This document shows positions 34,860 to 46,787 of a stretch of DNA of 64,000 nucleotides, one piece after another. How positions within the stretch are numbered: the first letter of the stretch is position 1; each line of letters starts with the position of its first letter. The stretch spans positions 89,677 to 153,676 of the forward strand of contig MNCI01000596.1 of the NCBI GenBank assembly GCA_015680685.1, written 5' to 3'. The position numbers and the translations under genes were made by a program. The notes under the pieces are model-generated. The model had not been told where the DNA came from, did not search any database, and saw nothing but the letters and a program-made list of their open reading frames with translations. The DNA comes from Gnetum montanum (lineage: Eukaryota > Streptophyta > Gnetopsida > Gnetales > Gnetaceae).

Positions 34860-35809
34860 TGCTAGTGTAGGTTCACTCCACTAATTAATCACCTTCAAAT
34901 ACTAAATCCAAATATTATGCAAAAACAAAAAAATTTGCTATAAAATAAGAAAACTATCTATGTTTAATTAATTGATTAAAATATTATAACAAGATTCTGA
35001 AAACCTTCAACATCGAAAACCTTTCACACTCAAATGATATTGTAAAGCATGAGTCTCTACAACCACACAATGATTATTTTCAATGTAAGACATAACTAAT
35101 AGAGAGATTCTTCTAGAACTCAGGAATGAGATCTCAACATATAAGCAAGACTAGAATACATAGGTCTACACAATTGACCTTGGAGCTACAACCTTTATGC
35201 ACTTACTCAATGTGCTCTCTCATACATTGCCTAATCTCTCATTGTCATCCCTCTAAACAATTGGGAATCACAATAATATGTATGAAAAACATAAAGATAT
35301 GAAACTTAGAAACCTTTCCTAAACTTACTTAAGGTTCTTTAGTTACTTTCCAAGTCTTCTCACCTTCTCCCTCATTGTTTCTATCCTTTGTGAACTTGTC
35401 CTAGCTATTTTCCAAATTATGACAAGTATTTTTGGAAGTTTCCCTTACCATATAGGTCATCTCTACTATTGGGAAGGCATCTTCTATGACAACCTAACTC
35501 TTTGGAAATACATCTACTATTTTTGGGAGATTTATCCTCTAAGACCAAGATGTCTCCTTCATTGGCAAGACATCTTACCTAAGACATGTTTTGTAGGGCC
35601 AAGATGTCTTGTCTAAGATATCTTGTTAGATCTCAAGATGTCTTGCTTGAGATGTCTCCTCTTATCTAAGATGTCAACACTCTACACAAAACATCTTCTC
35701 TCAACCCAAGATGTCTTTCCAACCTCCTACACATCTTCTGTGAAGACTCCACTCTTGGTCAAGGTGTCTCCTTGACCCTTAAGACATCTTCATAGAGCTT
35801 GAAACCAGT
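34860..35809 (-). repeat. 5' LTR of element F, right end probably truncated
   Basis: On the minus strand it ends CCTACACTAGCA at 34860. The U3 side (35540-35790) holds about ten copies of the near-palindromic AAGATGTCTT / AAGACATCTT. I cannot locate the TG start; the sequence runs straight into the LTR of element D. Confidence 0.6.
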
Positions 35810-36818
35810 TGATGAGTAGCAAGTATCCCCTACACCCAACCATACAAATCACAAGAATTCACATGCAATCCAGTTGTATTTTGTGGATGGAACTAGTGTG
35901 GTATTTAGATTGTTAAGCATTAATTGTAGGTCACTGTCTTCCCACTTGGACTAGTGGTAGCTTTGTCACATATGGTTCGGCCCAAAGTGAGGCATATGAT
36001 TATTGATATTATGTGGCCCTTAAACTAATTATATAATAATGTAGAAATTAATTATTTAAACTAATTAATAACAAGAAAATAAATCCTAAACTATTTTAAG
36101 AATGATGAGTGTCCATTCCCAACTTACCATACACATCCTAAACTCATGTATCCACTACTAGGATTACCAAGTGTTATGTACTAGGCAAACCAAGCAATAA
36201 TGTTGCTAGGATTACCAAGTGAATACGTGTTTACACTTGAAATTGGTCATGCTCAGTCTATCAATTGGTTAACATGCATAGAAATGTAAATGTTAACTAA
36301 GTACATAGAAAATAAATTGCATTGAAAGTAAATCTATTCTAAGTTAAAGTGTTGCAATAAATAGGAATCAATCTCAATCTTATTATCGTTCATGGAATGT
36401 GTCTAGGTACAATTCTACTCAAATAAGATACCATAAAATTGACTCAAATCCACACTATAGGCACTCACTGACTATTTGTTAAGATTATGAAATAAAATTG
36501 TAAGAGCCTGGTTACACTACTGACCAAATGATGCCAAATAGGCAAGGGGTGCTTGCATGTTTATAGGCAAATACAAGCATTTCATCGACAAAGATGTGTT
36601 AACGCAATTAGCTATGTCGATAGGGATGTGTCAACAAGGAGGCATCAACAAGGATGCATCAACAGGGATGTGTTGACAAAAATGCCTCGATGGTTATGTG
36701 TCAATGAGGATGTGTTCACAGAGCTTTGTTGATGAGAATGCATCAACAAAGATGCATCAATGAGGATTTATCAACGAGAATGCATCAACAAAGCTGCTTG
36801 ACATATGACGTCTCATCA
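35810..36818 (-). repeat. 3' LTR of element D (1009 bp)
   Basis: The plus-strand reading runs TGATGAGTAGC...TCTCATCA. It aligns with 44481-45478. The U3 side (36590-36800) is packed with GATGCATCAACA-type words including the palindrome GATGCATC. A TATAAACA box lies on the minus strand near 36560. The polypurine tract AGTCGTGGGGGTA abuts it at 36831-36819. Confidence 0.8.
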
Positions 36819-39165
36819 TACCCCCACGACTAACTAAAAACTCATCCTTGATTTATATATAAATGGATGAAGTTTCTTAATAAAAATTATGGTGTGACCA
36901 AGACTAGATTAGCTACCATTACAAAATTGGAGTGTCATGTTACAAAATTTTATTGAGTGGATGTACTACAAAATGATGAAAAGATTAGATAAACATTAAA
37001 GTTTGCAAAATCATAGAGGTCTTCAAAAATCTACTAAAGATTAATCATCTTATTACCGCTAGTAGTGGTAGACTTTCCAACCTTCATTATTATGTTGATG
37101 CTTCTCTTCTATGCAAAAAAATTTTTAGGGATGGACTAAAATTTCTCCTTATCATCCCATGGGTCTAGCAAACATGTGATGTTTGAGCTTTAACCCCTAT
37201 ATGTGCTACTATTTGTCCATGAACATATCCTTTGTTATTCTCCTCTTAGCATCATTTCCTTTGCCTTTTACAAAACCTTCAACCTCAAGGATTCTATTTG
37301 GCATCATCTAAAATCACCAAAGGATCAACATTAGTTTTAATAATTTTTCATTAATGATTAACCCATTCTAAATCCTTAGCTCAAAATTCAAAAAAAAATT
37401 AGCATGTAAGCTCAACATGATTTCATAATAATGTTTCCCAAGGCTCTAAGGTAACTAAATTAGCAAGTTATTTTGATTATTTTTACTATTAGTTATCATA
37501 ATTTTTGAAAATGGGATGTTAGAAAAATTTTTAAAAGTACATCCTTAACCTTGCCATGATAAATAAGCTTAACTCTAGAAGTGCACATGTTTTTGAACAA
37601 CTAAAACCAAAAGTTTGGTTCACAAGATGGCCAAGAAATTTTTCATTTAGAAGAAATTTTAATATAAAATCATTAAAGATAACTTGAAATTGATGAGAAT
37701 TTTATTGCAAAATCATGCATAAATTTAGAGGAAATAATCAATGATGTTCTTGAAGATGTGAGGTTTGGTTCAAAGCCATGATCAACAAAAGTCATGCAAG
37801 TGTATCCTCTCCAAAGCAAGCTTCTTCCATAAATCCCTTACATAACCACTTCTATAGATGTCCATGGGCATCTTAAAAGTAAAATGTAGATCATGCATTC
37901 GTTCCAAACAACACACAACTACCTTGGTTAGGATCTTGCACTATACTATACAAAATCATTAGGCCCATAATTGCATGCAGTAGTGAGGTGAATAATAGGA
38001 TGGGAAGGGCTTGCAGAGATTAGGATGTAAGATACTTAACCATATCTATAATAGGTTCTTTGTATCAATTATGATTAAGATGATCATCATACCTATCCAT
38101 CCAAGTTTTAAACCAAGTCCATACCATTAACAATGGCCTCACATTAATGTGTCCCTTCTTGTCAACCATCATGAGCTCATAACAACCACAGAGAGCAAAA
38201 AGAGAAGAAAAGAGAAAAAGGAAGGAAAGAAGGACCTTAGTTAAAGGGGTACCTTTAGGCATGGGTAACATGTCTTTCCAACCCCATAACTAATGCTTGT
38301 AGCCCATTATTATGTCTAAGGGATGTGCTTTGAATTTTCATTATTTTTTTCTTTTTCTCTCTTCTCTTTTTTGTTCTTTTTTTCCCTCTCTTTTTTTTTG
38401 TTTTTATTTTTTTCTCTCTCTTCTTTCTTTCTATTTTTTTTTTTTTTTTTNCACCATGCAAAGACATGCTTCCTATTTATTGGATGATGATAGGAGTGAT
38501 TATATGTTTCATGAGGAGTCATAGGCCCTGGAAGGAAGTTAAGAAAAGAATCCAACAAATCCCCTTGAGGTCACACCCTTTGTCATTGCCACTTGGTCTT
38601 TTTCCCCTTTCTTCAAGGTACAATGATCATTGGTTAATTTTATTTTCATGTAAGAATAACCATATTATTTTCATGATAAAGACTTTTTATTTAGAGAACT
38701 GAAAGGATGGATGATGTGGTCTCACTGCTTTACACAATTATTTACTCAATCATCTTGATAGCATAATATAAAGACCCAACACATAGTGTTTACATCTTGA
38801 CATAGGAAATATTTTTATTAAGAAAGACATAGTATACATTCATAAAACATAAAGAAAATGACTCAATAAAAGAGAAAATTATAAAAAAAGAAAAATAACA
38901 AGAAATGAAAAACATGTTAAGAATTAGAAAATTTTTGAAAAAATAGGAAAAGGATAACAAATTGTAAAAAAAAAAAAAAAAATTAAAATGTACTTATTAG
39001 TTCTTGATTCAAGATGGAGCATCTCCCCCACAACTAAACTCATGGAAAAGCATTCAAAAAATGGAATGCATATTTCCTTGGTTATGCACCATAAGTTTTC
39101 CATTTATCATCTTTAATGATTTTATAGTGATGATAAGCACATTTAATAGTGATGATAAGCACATT
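36819..39165 (-). other. D/E region between gag and 3' LTR: spacer without pol
   Basis: I find no RT or integrase. 38255-39050 corresponds to the post-integrase spacer of element C (53500-54190), shown by shared phrases such as CCCCTTGA(A/G)GTCACACCC and GGATGGATGA(T/C)(G/A)TGG. A purine-rich CAACTAAAC-type tract (39023-39037) matches the C tract at 54145-54157. A long T/C tract at 38340-38450 ends in an ambiguous N at 38451. An A run lies near 38970. 36832-38250 shows no clear gene. Confidence 0.5.
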
Positions 39166-39672
39166 TCAATCATTTGAAGACATATCTTTAGCTATACTAG
39201 AATATGTTTTCTTTTTTTTAAGGGGTCTAGACATGTTTCCTTGTTTATTTTCTATTATAGTTCTTATATCTCCTTGTTTAACATCTTCTTTTGGTGTATA
39301 GTCAAAGTGTAAGATGTTATTCTCTAAGTTCTCTATTTGGTTCATTTTCTTAAGACAAGAAATAATAAGTGGGTTGGATGTTTCCATGCATCTTTTGAAG
39401 GGTTTTGTATTCTCATTTTTGAGCCACTAGGTGTCATTTGGTTTAGTGGCTATTGTGTAGACTTCGTTTTGCACACACACTTGTTCCTTAAGTTTGTTGT
39501 GGGTTGGTATAGGGATTGTGTTAATACTTTGAACTTTCAGCCCACAAGTGCATCCTTTATCATTATTAGTAATGCATAGAATTTTCTCTCTCTCCACAAT
39601 GATAGGTTCATCTTTTACGTTTTGTGTTGGAGCGGTGATGGTTATTGGCTTTTGCATAGGATTAGGAGACAT
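39166..39672 (-). pseudogene. Unrecognised ORF following E gag
   Basis: The minus-strand frame 39672-39166 has a single internal stop (at 39427, the Gln/Trp type). It starts MSPNPMQKPITITAPTQN, includes HFDYTPKEDVKQGDIR and ends in a basic, Ser-containing tail. It follows the gag tail directly and sits where protease would be expected, yet lacks a D-S/T-G motif and has no counterpart in C. It could be a rapidly evolving gag extension or an acquired segment. Confidence 0.4.
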
Positions 39673-41270
39673 TGTTTTTGTGAGGAATGGGCAAAGTCTT
39701 CCTATTCACCATCTCTTCATGTTGTGACTCTTCTTCATCTTCACAAAATCTAACTTCCTTCTTTTGGAGGGAAGGATCTTTGTTGTATTCCTCTACACTT
39801 TCTCTTTTCCTTAACTCACCTTCCTCCTTGGCAACTTGTTCCAAAAATCTTTGTATTTGATGGGCTCTGAGCTCAAATAGCCTTCCTTGGGCATAAGACC
39901 CAAGGGTTCTTCGCATCTCATACCTAAGCCCATCCACGAGATGGTGTAGTTGTTCCATTTAAGAGTAACCATGGCCAGGGCAATGATGTAATAATGCATA
40001 ATATCAACCCATGGTAGCATCCAAAGATTTGTGTCCTCCTCGTTTCCATGGGAGCATGTTTGATACTTAACATTGAATAGCTCTAACATGGTACTGCATC
40101 GATGGATGGATTCTAGTTCTAAGGATTGGTATCAACTTTCTACTTCCTTGATCAGTGTCCATAGAAACAACTTTAGTTTTTGCCATTCATTTTCTATTTT
40201 GTAAGGCACATGCACCATAGCACTCTTGTAGATGATTTTGAGGATCAGCATTGTATCCCCCTTCAAATCATGGGATATTGTTCATGTCTAATCTTTTGAT
40301 CCTACTGTCCTTTTTGTGCCTTGTTGGGATCCTAACGGCCTCGGTTATATCTAGCATACTTTGAGTAGCGAGTAGGGGTTCATCGTGATCATGTTATCTA
40401 TGGCATCTATGATGTCTATGTTGTTCCCTACTCTCCCTCCTTTCGTGATGTGTTTCTCTGGAATGCCCTTGTCCCCTTTCTCAACTGTTTTATCTATGAT
40501 CTCTATTTCTCTTACCATTATCCTCATGGTCTTTCCCCTTGCGACTACGTTTAGATCTTGAAGGAGAAGGGGAAGGAGATGATGAAGGTGAAGAGGAAGG
40601 GGGACTAGGACCATGATGGTGCCTATCACTTTCTCTTTGGTGGTCTCAGCATCAGTTGTGGTTACGATCAAAATGTTCATCAATGTCATGTGTTTGTGTT
40701 CCTTTTCTAGATCCTTTGTGTCTGTTGGTATTAGAACCTGGGTTATGAATCGTCGAGTGAAGATTCTGATACACAACTCCTTGACCGAAGTCAATGAGAG
40801 GAACATTGTTTTGTAGAAAACCTCCCAAGGTACGTTCACCACCCTCATTTTCACTTAGGACATACGGAACATCCTGAGACCACTTTCCCTTCATAGATTT
40901 ATAATGTCTCTCCTATTGTAAGTCCCTTTGGCTTTGTGCCTCTATGGGTTGATACTCTCTCGAGTTGTGTTCATGCACAATGTATTCTACCTGTAAGTGC
41001 TGCATACCAATTCATGTGAGAGCACGAAGAAGCATGCTTGGGATTGAGTGATCAAGAGATAACACTATGTTACCTTCTAAATCAATGCAGTTGTTCATCC
41101 TGGTGGAGGATAAAGGTAAAGTTTGGTATATACTCATCGAGATGAACATATACCACACAAAAATGTTAGGGCACTAGTGGGTCATCATGTGTACTATGCC
41201 TCCAATTGTTCATTGTGTTGGACCTAGTTGGTGAAGCACTCTCATAAGAAGAAGGAGACATGATTGATTA
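39673..41270 (-). pseudogene. Element E gag (broken)
   Basis: On the minus strand the N-terminal part has FTFILHQDEQLH (about 41120), matching FTFILHQDEHLRW in C gag at about 60010. The capsid part includes LVDGLRYEMRRTLGSYAQGR and FLEQVAKEEGELRKRESVEE (39950-39800), matching the C segment at 58800-58650. It ends in EVRFCEDEEESQHEE. Frame changes and stops are frequent. Confidence 0.72.
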
Positions 41271-41377
41271 TTCAATGTGTAATACTCTTTTTTTGATAAT
41301 TGTAGAATAACTAACCCTAAGGGTTCATTCCAATGATGGAAAGATTTCCTAAGTTCTAATCAATGCACAAATAATAA

Positions 41378-41397
41378 AATCCTTGACAATGGCGTCA
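41378..41397 (-). other. Primer-binding site of element E
   Basis: Minus-strand TGACGCCATTGTCAAGGATT is a G-to-A-decayed form of the TGGCGCCGTTGCCGGGGAT type (tRNA-Asp, as known for Athila-branch elements). It lies one base from the LTR end. Confidence 0.72.
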
Positions 41398-41398
41398 A

Positions 41399-42213
41399 TG
41401 ATGAGTGGCGAGGTACCCCTACACCCAACCATACAAGCATTTATGCACAATCCGATCGAACTCCAAGGATTAAGTGCTTATGCACTTACACAGAACAAGG
41501 ATGGGTTATGCAATCATTGTCCTCCCAAGCTTACTTGTAAGGCATAATTGTATGGTTAAGTAATCTTGAGGTATATGATTTTTATGCTTTTTATGTTTTA
41601 TACTCCTGGTGCTTAAAGTGGATAAATGAAATAATTTAATAACTAAATTGATTTAACTAGTTAACTATTCTCAAACTAGTCCTAACACCAGCATTCGTTC
41701 CCACTCTCTGAACACATCCTAAACCAATGTAACACTACCGAGATTACCAACTGCTAGCTGTTACTAGGTTACCAAGTGTTCCCACATATACTCAAAGTGG
41801 TCGTACTGAGTGTGCTAATTTGTTTGTAACTAACAGTTCAATAAAAATCACATTAATTAACTAATAAGAGTAGCGAATAAGAGTAAATAACATTTAAATA
41901 AAATAATTAAGCTATTACAAATGTTGCAAGGTTTATCACAAATTTTGGCTTTATTTTCAGTCACAAGGTGTGCTCAGGTACATAATGCTCAAATAAAGAT
42001 CCGTTCACTTTATGACTCCTATTGCAGACACTCAGAAATAATTCTAACGCTAGAAGGAAAAACTACAAGAGTTCGACTAAGTGACTAAGAAACTAACTAT
42101 GAAACCAAGTGCCCTGGTCTCTTATTTATAGGCAACAAGATAGGTTTCGACATTGAATGTCCAATATTGCTTGGCGGGCTTTGATATCGTGGACCCGATA
42201 TCGCGACTCATCA
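41399..42213 (-). repeat. 5' LTR of element E (about 815 bp)
   Basis: The plus-strand reading is TGATGAGTGGCGAGGTACCCC ... GCGACTCATCA. Related to, but clearly distinct from, the LTRs of C and D. The minus-strand TATA box is TATAAATA at 42130-42123. U3 words include CCCGATATCG. The right boundary is by analogy with the CATCA ends of the other LTRs. Confidence 0.65.
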
Positions 42214-44348
42214 AAGGGTGTTGCACGAGATTGGCCTTATGCAAGTTTTGATGAGCCAATAGGTCTACAAGTTTTATTCACATGTGTGTGAATTGTCCTA
42301 AAGAAAGGATGTTTTTGAGACTTTTGCTAAGATCTACTAACATTATCATTTACTTATATGTTCACAACACAAGTGGCATTCTTCTGTTAAGGTTGTGGTG
42401 CCAACCCTTCCTGCATTATTGGTTGTGACATATGTTGGAGGGAAGTATGAGAGTATTGAGGATGTGACAAAGGATAATAGATATGAGATGGTGATCCCAC
42501 TAGAGATGTTATAGGTTGATGGTATTTAAGAGAGTAGTGGTAGTGATTTGAGGTAGAGGAAGTAGAACCATTTGGAGAAACAAGTTGTTGAACATAGTAT
42601 CCATAAGGGTCCAGTTGCCAATAAGGGTATTGCTAGTTTGTTGATGGCATCCCCTAGAACTATGGGTTTTGCCACTATGGTTAATAGTAGTTTTGATATT
42701 GATAAGAACTCCCACTAGGATAGTACAATTCTTTGTAGGACTATCTATAATTACCTTATAGGTAAGGTAATCTCCTGGCCATTTTCTTTTCTACGAACTT
42801 GCAATTCAAAGTAAAAGCCCCAAACTCTTGTAGATGTAACATAACCAGGCAATAGGTCTTTGGATGCTCATATTGGTAGATGTCACATCCATCATCCTCT
42901 TCTATATTTGAGTCTATAACTTTTTCTACTACAGCTATTTTCCCTTTTTGCCGATAAGTGTCCTTACCTGTTTCTTTGTTCTTTTTCCTCTTCTTGTTTT
43001 GATCACTTAATCCTTTTTGCTTTACCTTCTCCTCTATGATTTTCAAGTTGGTTATAACTTTTCATTCATCAACTCCCACATCTTATTTATCCTTGCTTCA
43101 ATCTTACTAATAGACTTTTGTATTGGAAAGGTTTTGTGTGAAATCAACTCATCAAGAGCTACCTCTTTTTCTTGATCATAAATATGGATCTCCTTCTTTT
43201 GAAGAATTGGATCCTAATTATATTCCTTTATGCTCTCCCTTTTACACAACTCCCCTTCTTCTTTTGTCACTTTTTCTACTAGCCTTTGTATCTAATTGGC
43301 TCTCAATTTTGATAATCATCCTTGGGCATAGATCCCAAGTGTCTCCCTTGTTTTGTTATAAAGCCCATATATGATGTGGGGAAGCTACTCTTTTTTAGAA
43401 AAAAACCATGGCCTAGACATATATGTAGTAGAGAATAACATCTGTCTAAGGCTACATCCAAAGATTCATGGTTTTCCTGCTTCCACCCTTGGATTTATTT
43501 TTAGATTAGATGCTTTTTCAGAGGTTTGGTATTTTTCATTGAAGAGCTCAAGCATTATGGACCACCGATGGATTGAACCTAGTTCCAACAATCTATACCA
43601 ACATTCAACTTCTTCTATTAGTGTCCTAGGAAAGAGCTTAAGCTTTTTCCACCTACTTTCAATGTTTTGTAAGGCACAAGCATCATGGAAGGCTTGTAAA
43701 TGATGTAGGGGATTAGAATTATAGCCTCCCTAAAATTTATGAATGTTATTCTTATCAATCAATTTGATGCAGCTTTCCTTTTAATGCTTATGAGGCATTT
43801 AAACTACCTTCCTAATTTGTATCATGTTCCTAGTAGCCAACAAGGGCTCATCTTCATCAAACACGTCATGGTGATATACTCTATTTATTTGTTTGATAGT
43901 GATGATCTCATCTATGCTTACTTTGATGATTTTCATCTTACCTTTGCATCTTGGGACTATCTTCATCTTGATCCATTAGTGTATCTCTATATCTATACCT
44001 ATATTCATCTTCATCAAAACTAGATGTTGAAGAGGAAGAGGAAGATGATGAACTAGGAGAATTGCCATGGCTCCTATATCTCCTCCTATGGTCCCTTGAT
44101 TTATCTCTTCTAGGTTTGGAGAAGGTCTTAGGCCTTAAGGCCCTCCTTGTTCTAGGACTTCTACCATCTCCTCTAAGATTATCTGAAATAGTTGAATGTA
44201 GTATTTGAATGTAGTAAGGATCTAAATGAGCATATGAGACAAATGGGTTTAGTGATTCACTCTGATTCTCTTCAATATAGACCCTACCATTTTTCCTACT
44301 AGTGTTCTCATCATGTGATGGATCATTGGCTATATATGAAGAAGACAT
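42214..44348 (-). pseudogene. Element D gag (broken)
   Basis: The minus-strand frame 44348-43938 opens MSSSYIANDPSHDENTSRK and has an Arg/Ser-rich stretch (RRDKSRDHRRRYRSHG) followed by a run of serines. The capsid part (about 43720-43300) has LHHLQAFHDACALQNIE and KKLKLFPRTLIEEVEC, matching C at 59190-59060. At 42920-42850 the decayed zinc-knuckle region reads GCDIYQYEHPKTYC, and C has ECGICQYKHPKGCC. It breaks off into unassigned sequence before element E at 42213. Confidence 0.72.
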
Positions 44349-44458
44349 GTTTTTAATTAATAATGTGTGTGACTTAAAATATTAATATTTTGGAAAAGAT
44401 AAATTGTTAATACTTTTACAAAGATTGTTTATAATATACCTAATCTAGATAACTAGCA

Positions 44459-44479
44459 CCATCCTCGCCAACAATGCCA
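44459..44479 (-). other. Primer-binding site of element D
   Basis: Minus-strand TGGCATTGTTGGCGAGGATGG is a diverged form of the tRNA-Asp-type site TGGCGCCGTTGCCGGGGAT. It lies one base from the LTR end. Confidence 0.72.
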
Positions 44480-44480
44480 A

Positions 44481-45478
44481 TGATGAGTAGTGGGTACCTC
44501 CTATGCCCAACCATAGGAATGACAAGTGTTCATGTCCAATCTGGTTGAATTCCATGGATGGAACTAATGTGGTATCTAGATTATTAAGCATTGATTCCAG
44601 GTTGTTATCTTCCCACTTGGACTTGTGGGAGCTTTGTCACGTATGGTTTAGTCCAAAGTGAGGCATATGATTATTGAAGTTGTGCGACCCTTAAACTAAC
44701 TAGATAATAATGTAGAAATTTATTATTTAAACTAACTAATAACAAGAAGATAAATCCTAAACTATCTTAAGGATGATGAGTGTTCATTCCCAGCTTGCTG
44801 TACACATCTTGAACTCATGTATCTACTACTGGGATTACCAAGTGTTATGCTACTCATTAGATTAAGCCCTGATGGGATTATCAAGCAAATACGTGTTTAT
44901 GCTCAAAATTGGTCACACTCATCCCACTAATTGATTAACATGCATAGAAATGTAAGAGTTAACTAAATACATAAAAAATAAATTGCATTAAAAGTAAATC
45001 TATTCTAAGTCAAAGTGCTACAATGAATAGGAATCAATCTAAATCTTGTTGTTGTTCATGGAATGTGTCCATGTACAATGCCACTCAAATAAGATGTTGT
45101 ACAAGTAACTCAAATCCACACTACAAGCACTCACCAACTATTTGCTAACATTATGAAATAAAACTACAAGAGTCTGACTATAGTACAAATCAAATGGTGC
45201 CAAATACATAGTGGGTGCTCACATATTTATAAGCAAATATAGGCATTGTGTCGACAGAGATGCATTATTAGTTGCATCGATGAGGATGCATTGATAGGGC
45301 TTCACTGACAAGGATGCATCGACAAGGCTACGTCACTTCATCTAAGATGTGTTGTCCATTAATGCATCAATGCATTTTCATCCACACATATGCATCTTCG
45401 ATGCATTTAAGATGCATCAACAAGGCTTTGTAAATGTAGATGCATCGATGAAGTTGCCTAACATATCACATCTCATCA
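44481..45478 (-). repeat. 5' LTR of element D (998 bp)
   Basis: Partner of 35810-36818, with collinear similarity (for example the TCTTCCCACTTGGAC and AAAGTGAGGCATATGATTATT phrases). The U3 side, at 45240-45450, again carries GATGCATCGA words. Confidence 0.8.
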
Positions 45479-45708
45479 CCTACAAACACAAACATAAGGA
45501 AGATCAAAGGGAATCAAAAGAGATGTCCCTACACCATTTAACCATTCAAATTTTAGCCAAGATCAATTCCAATGTCTATGAGATTGATTTGCCTAATGAC
45601 TTTCCTATTTCTTATGTTTTTAATGTTTTAAATTTAAGTCCACATCATGGTAATGTTTTTGCATTAGATTTGGAGGATAGTCTTAACATTCTTAGGGATA
45701 TAATTTAA
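45479..45708 (+). pseudogene. Element H: C-terminal end of a chromovirus-type pol
   Basis: The open frame ends ILAKINSNVYEIDLPNDF then ISYVFNVLNLSPHHG, the usual last part of gypsy integrase (KIN-N-Y-IDLP...FNV-DLSP). It is on the plus strand and is cut at its 5' side by the LTR of element D. It does not join to F, which is on the minus strand. Confidence 0.72.
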
Positions 45709-45932
45709 GGTAAACCTCTATTAAAGTCATTAAGGAAGTCAATTATATTGTAAGAAAGAGAGGCAAAGAGTACAAGAGGTAGAAAAAGACATGACTGCTT
45801 GATGCATTAGAGTGATGAAGGCCCTAAGAATGCCATTTGAGTTCATAAGAATGATTTGAGTTTGTTAGGCCTTGATGCTATCCTAAGTGTATTACCTCAA
45901 TAAGACAAGTTTCTTTTTAAGGGTAAGGGAGA

Positions 45933-46787
45933 TGATAAGTACTTCAACTCGTCTTCTAAGGTAATTCTTATCGTTGATATGTCTTAAGATTACTAGAATA
46001 TATGTTTATGTTTTGTGAACATTTTAAAGTTATTTGTATGTTTATGCTGCTAGGCGGGCAACTGCGAGCTTATTACAAGTCACTGTTAGCCATAATCTTT
46101 TGCTACAAGCAACTATGAGTTTCAGTCTACCACAATTTGTGTATTTATCAAATTATGCACATTTTCTAGTGTGAAAAGTAAATTTCAAGTCCATTATAAG
46201 TTGTAATGAGGTCATAGTCTAAGGTTGCGATCCATAACTAATTATAATTTGCAAAGAAATAGATATGAGAAATATTGTGGTTTTACTAGTATGATAGGGT
46301 GTGAGTCATTGTGTAGTTGTAGGATGGTTGCTACAATGTGGTTGCAAGCTATAGGCATTCACAATCTATAGATTATTGATTTTTCAAAAAGGCACAATTT
46401 TAAATTCAAATATCAGTGGTTGGGGAAGTTTAAGGTTCATTCTAGATGTTATAAAAGAATGAATATGGCCTTAAGGAAGGTGCTTATCATAAATTGACAT
46501 ATAGAGAGCTTAAGAAAAAGTGAAAGCATTATTCTTAAGCAATTAAGTAGTGAGATCATCCTCTTGATGGTCTTCCTTGTATTGTGAGAGTGAAGTAAGG
46601 GTTTGATTATTTGATTATCTATCCTTAGAGGTATGTGCTTCCATTATACATCATATTCATTTTCTTTGCGCAAGAATAAAGTTCTCTTTTCCTTTTCTTG
46701 TTGTAAGTTATTATGAATCTTGCACTTTGCATGAGACTTGAATGAACTTTGATTGTAGAGTCTAAGGAAGCTTCGCTAGCCTCATCA
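45933..46787 (+). repeat. Possible 3' LTR of element H
   Basis: A purine tract AAGGGTAAGGGAGA abuts TGATAAGTAC at 45933. A plausible end is GCCTCATCA at 46787, giving TG...CA limits. No second copy is in the window, so the limits are tentative. Confidence 0.4.

Larger units (their letters stand above)
31651..35809 (-). mobile_element. Element F: chromovirus-like gypsy element, 5' part
   Basis: On the minus strand, an LTR (35809-34860) is followed by an initiator-Met-type primer-binding site, gag with a CCHC knuckle, protease, RT and the start of RNase H. There is no integrase in the window. The right edge of its LTR abuts the LTR of element D at 35810. It is of a different lineage from A, B and C, judged by the RT text and primer-binding site. 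Confidence 0.75.
35810..45478 (-). mobile_element. Elements D and E: Athila-like gag-bearing mosaic without pol
   Basis: D is marked by two similar LTRs, 35810-36818 and 44481-45478. The right one is followed by a primer-binding site and gag; the left one is preceded by the polypurine tract. Inside lies a third, related but distinct LTR (E, 41399-42213) with its own primer-binding site and gag. No RT, RNase H or integrase is present. The simplest reading is E nested in D, followed by deletion of the 3' part of E and the pol of D. No convincing target duplication is seen (CCAGT versus CCTAC). Confidence 0.65.

Noticed and set aside
38255-38558. Lys-rich ORFs around 38340-38450
   Set aside because: Product of a long T/C tract ending in an ambiguous base (N at 38451), likely an assembly or polishing weak point.
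35810-45478. Clean single insertion of D with target duplication
   Set aside because: The flanking 5-mers CCAGT and CCTAC do not match, and the third LTR shows a more complex history.
31651-45708. F and H as two halves of one chromovirus split by D
   Set aside because: F is on the minus strand and H on the plus strand, so they cannot be one interrupted element without an inversion.
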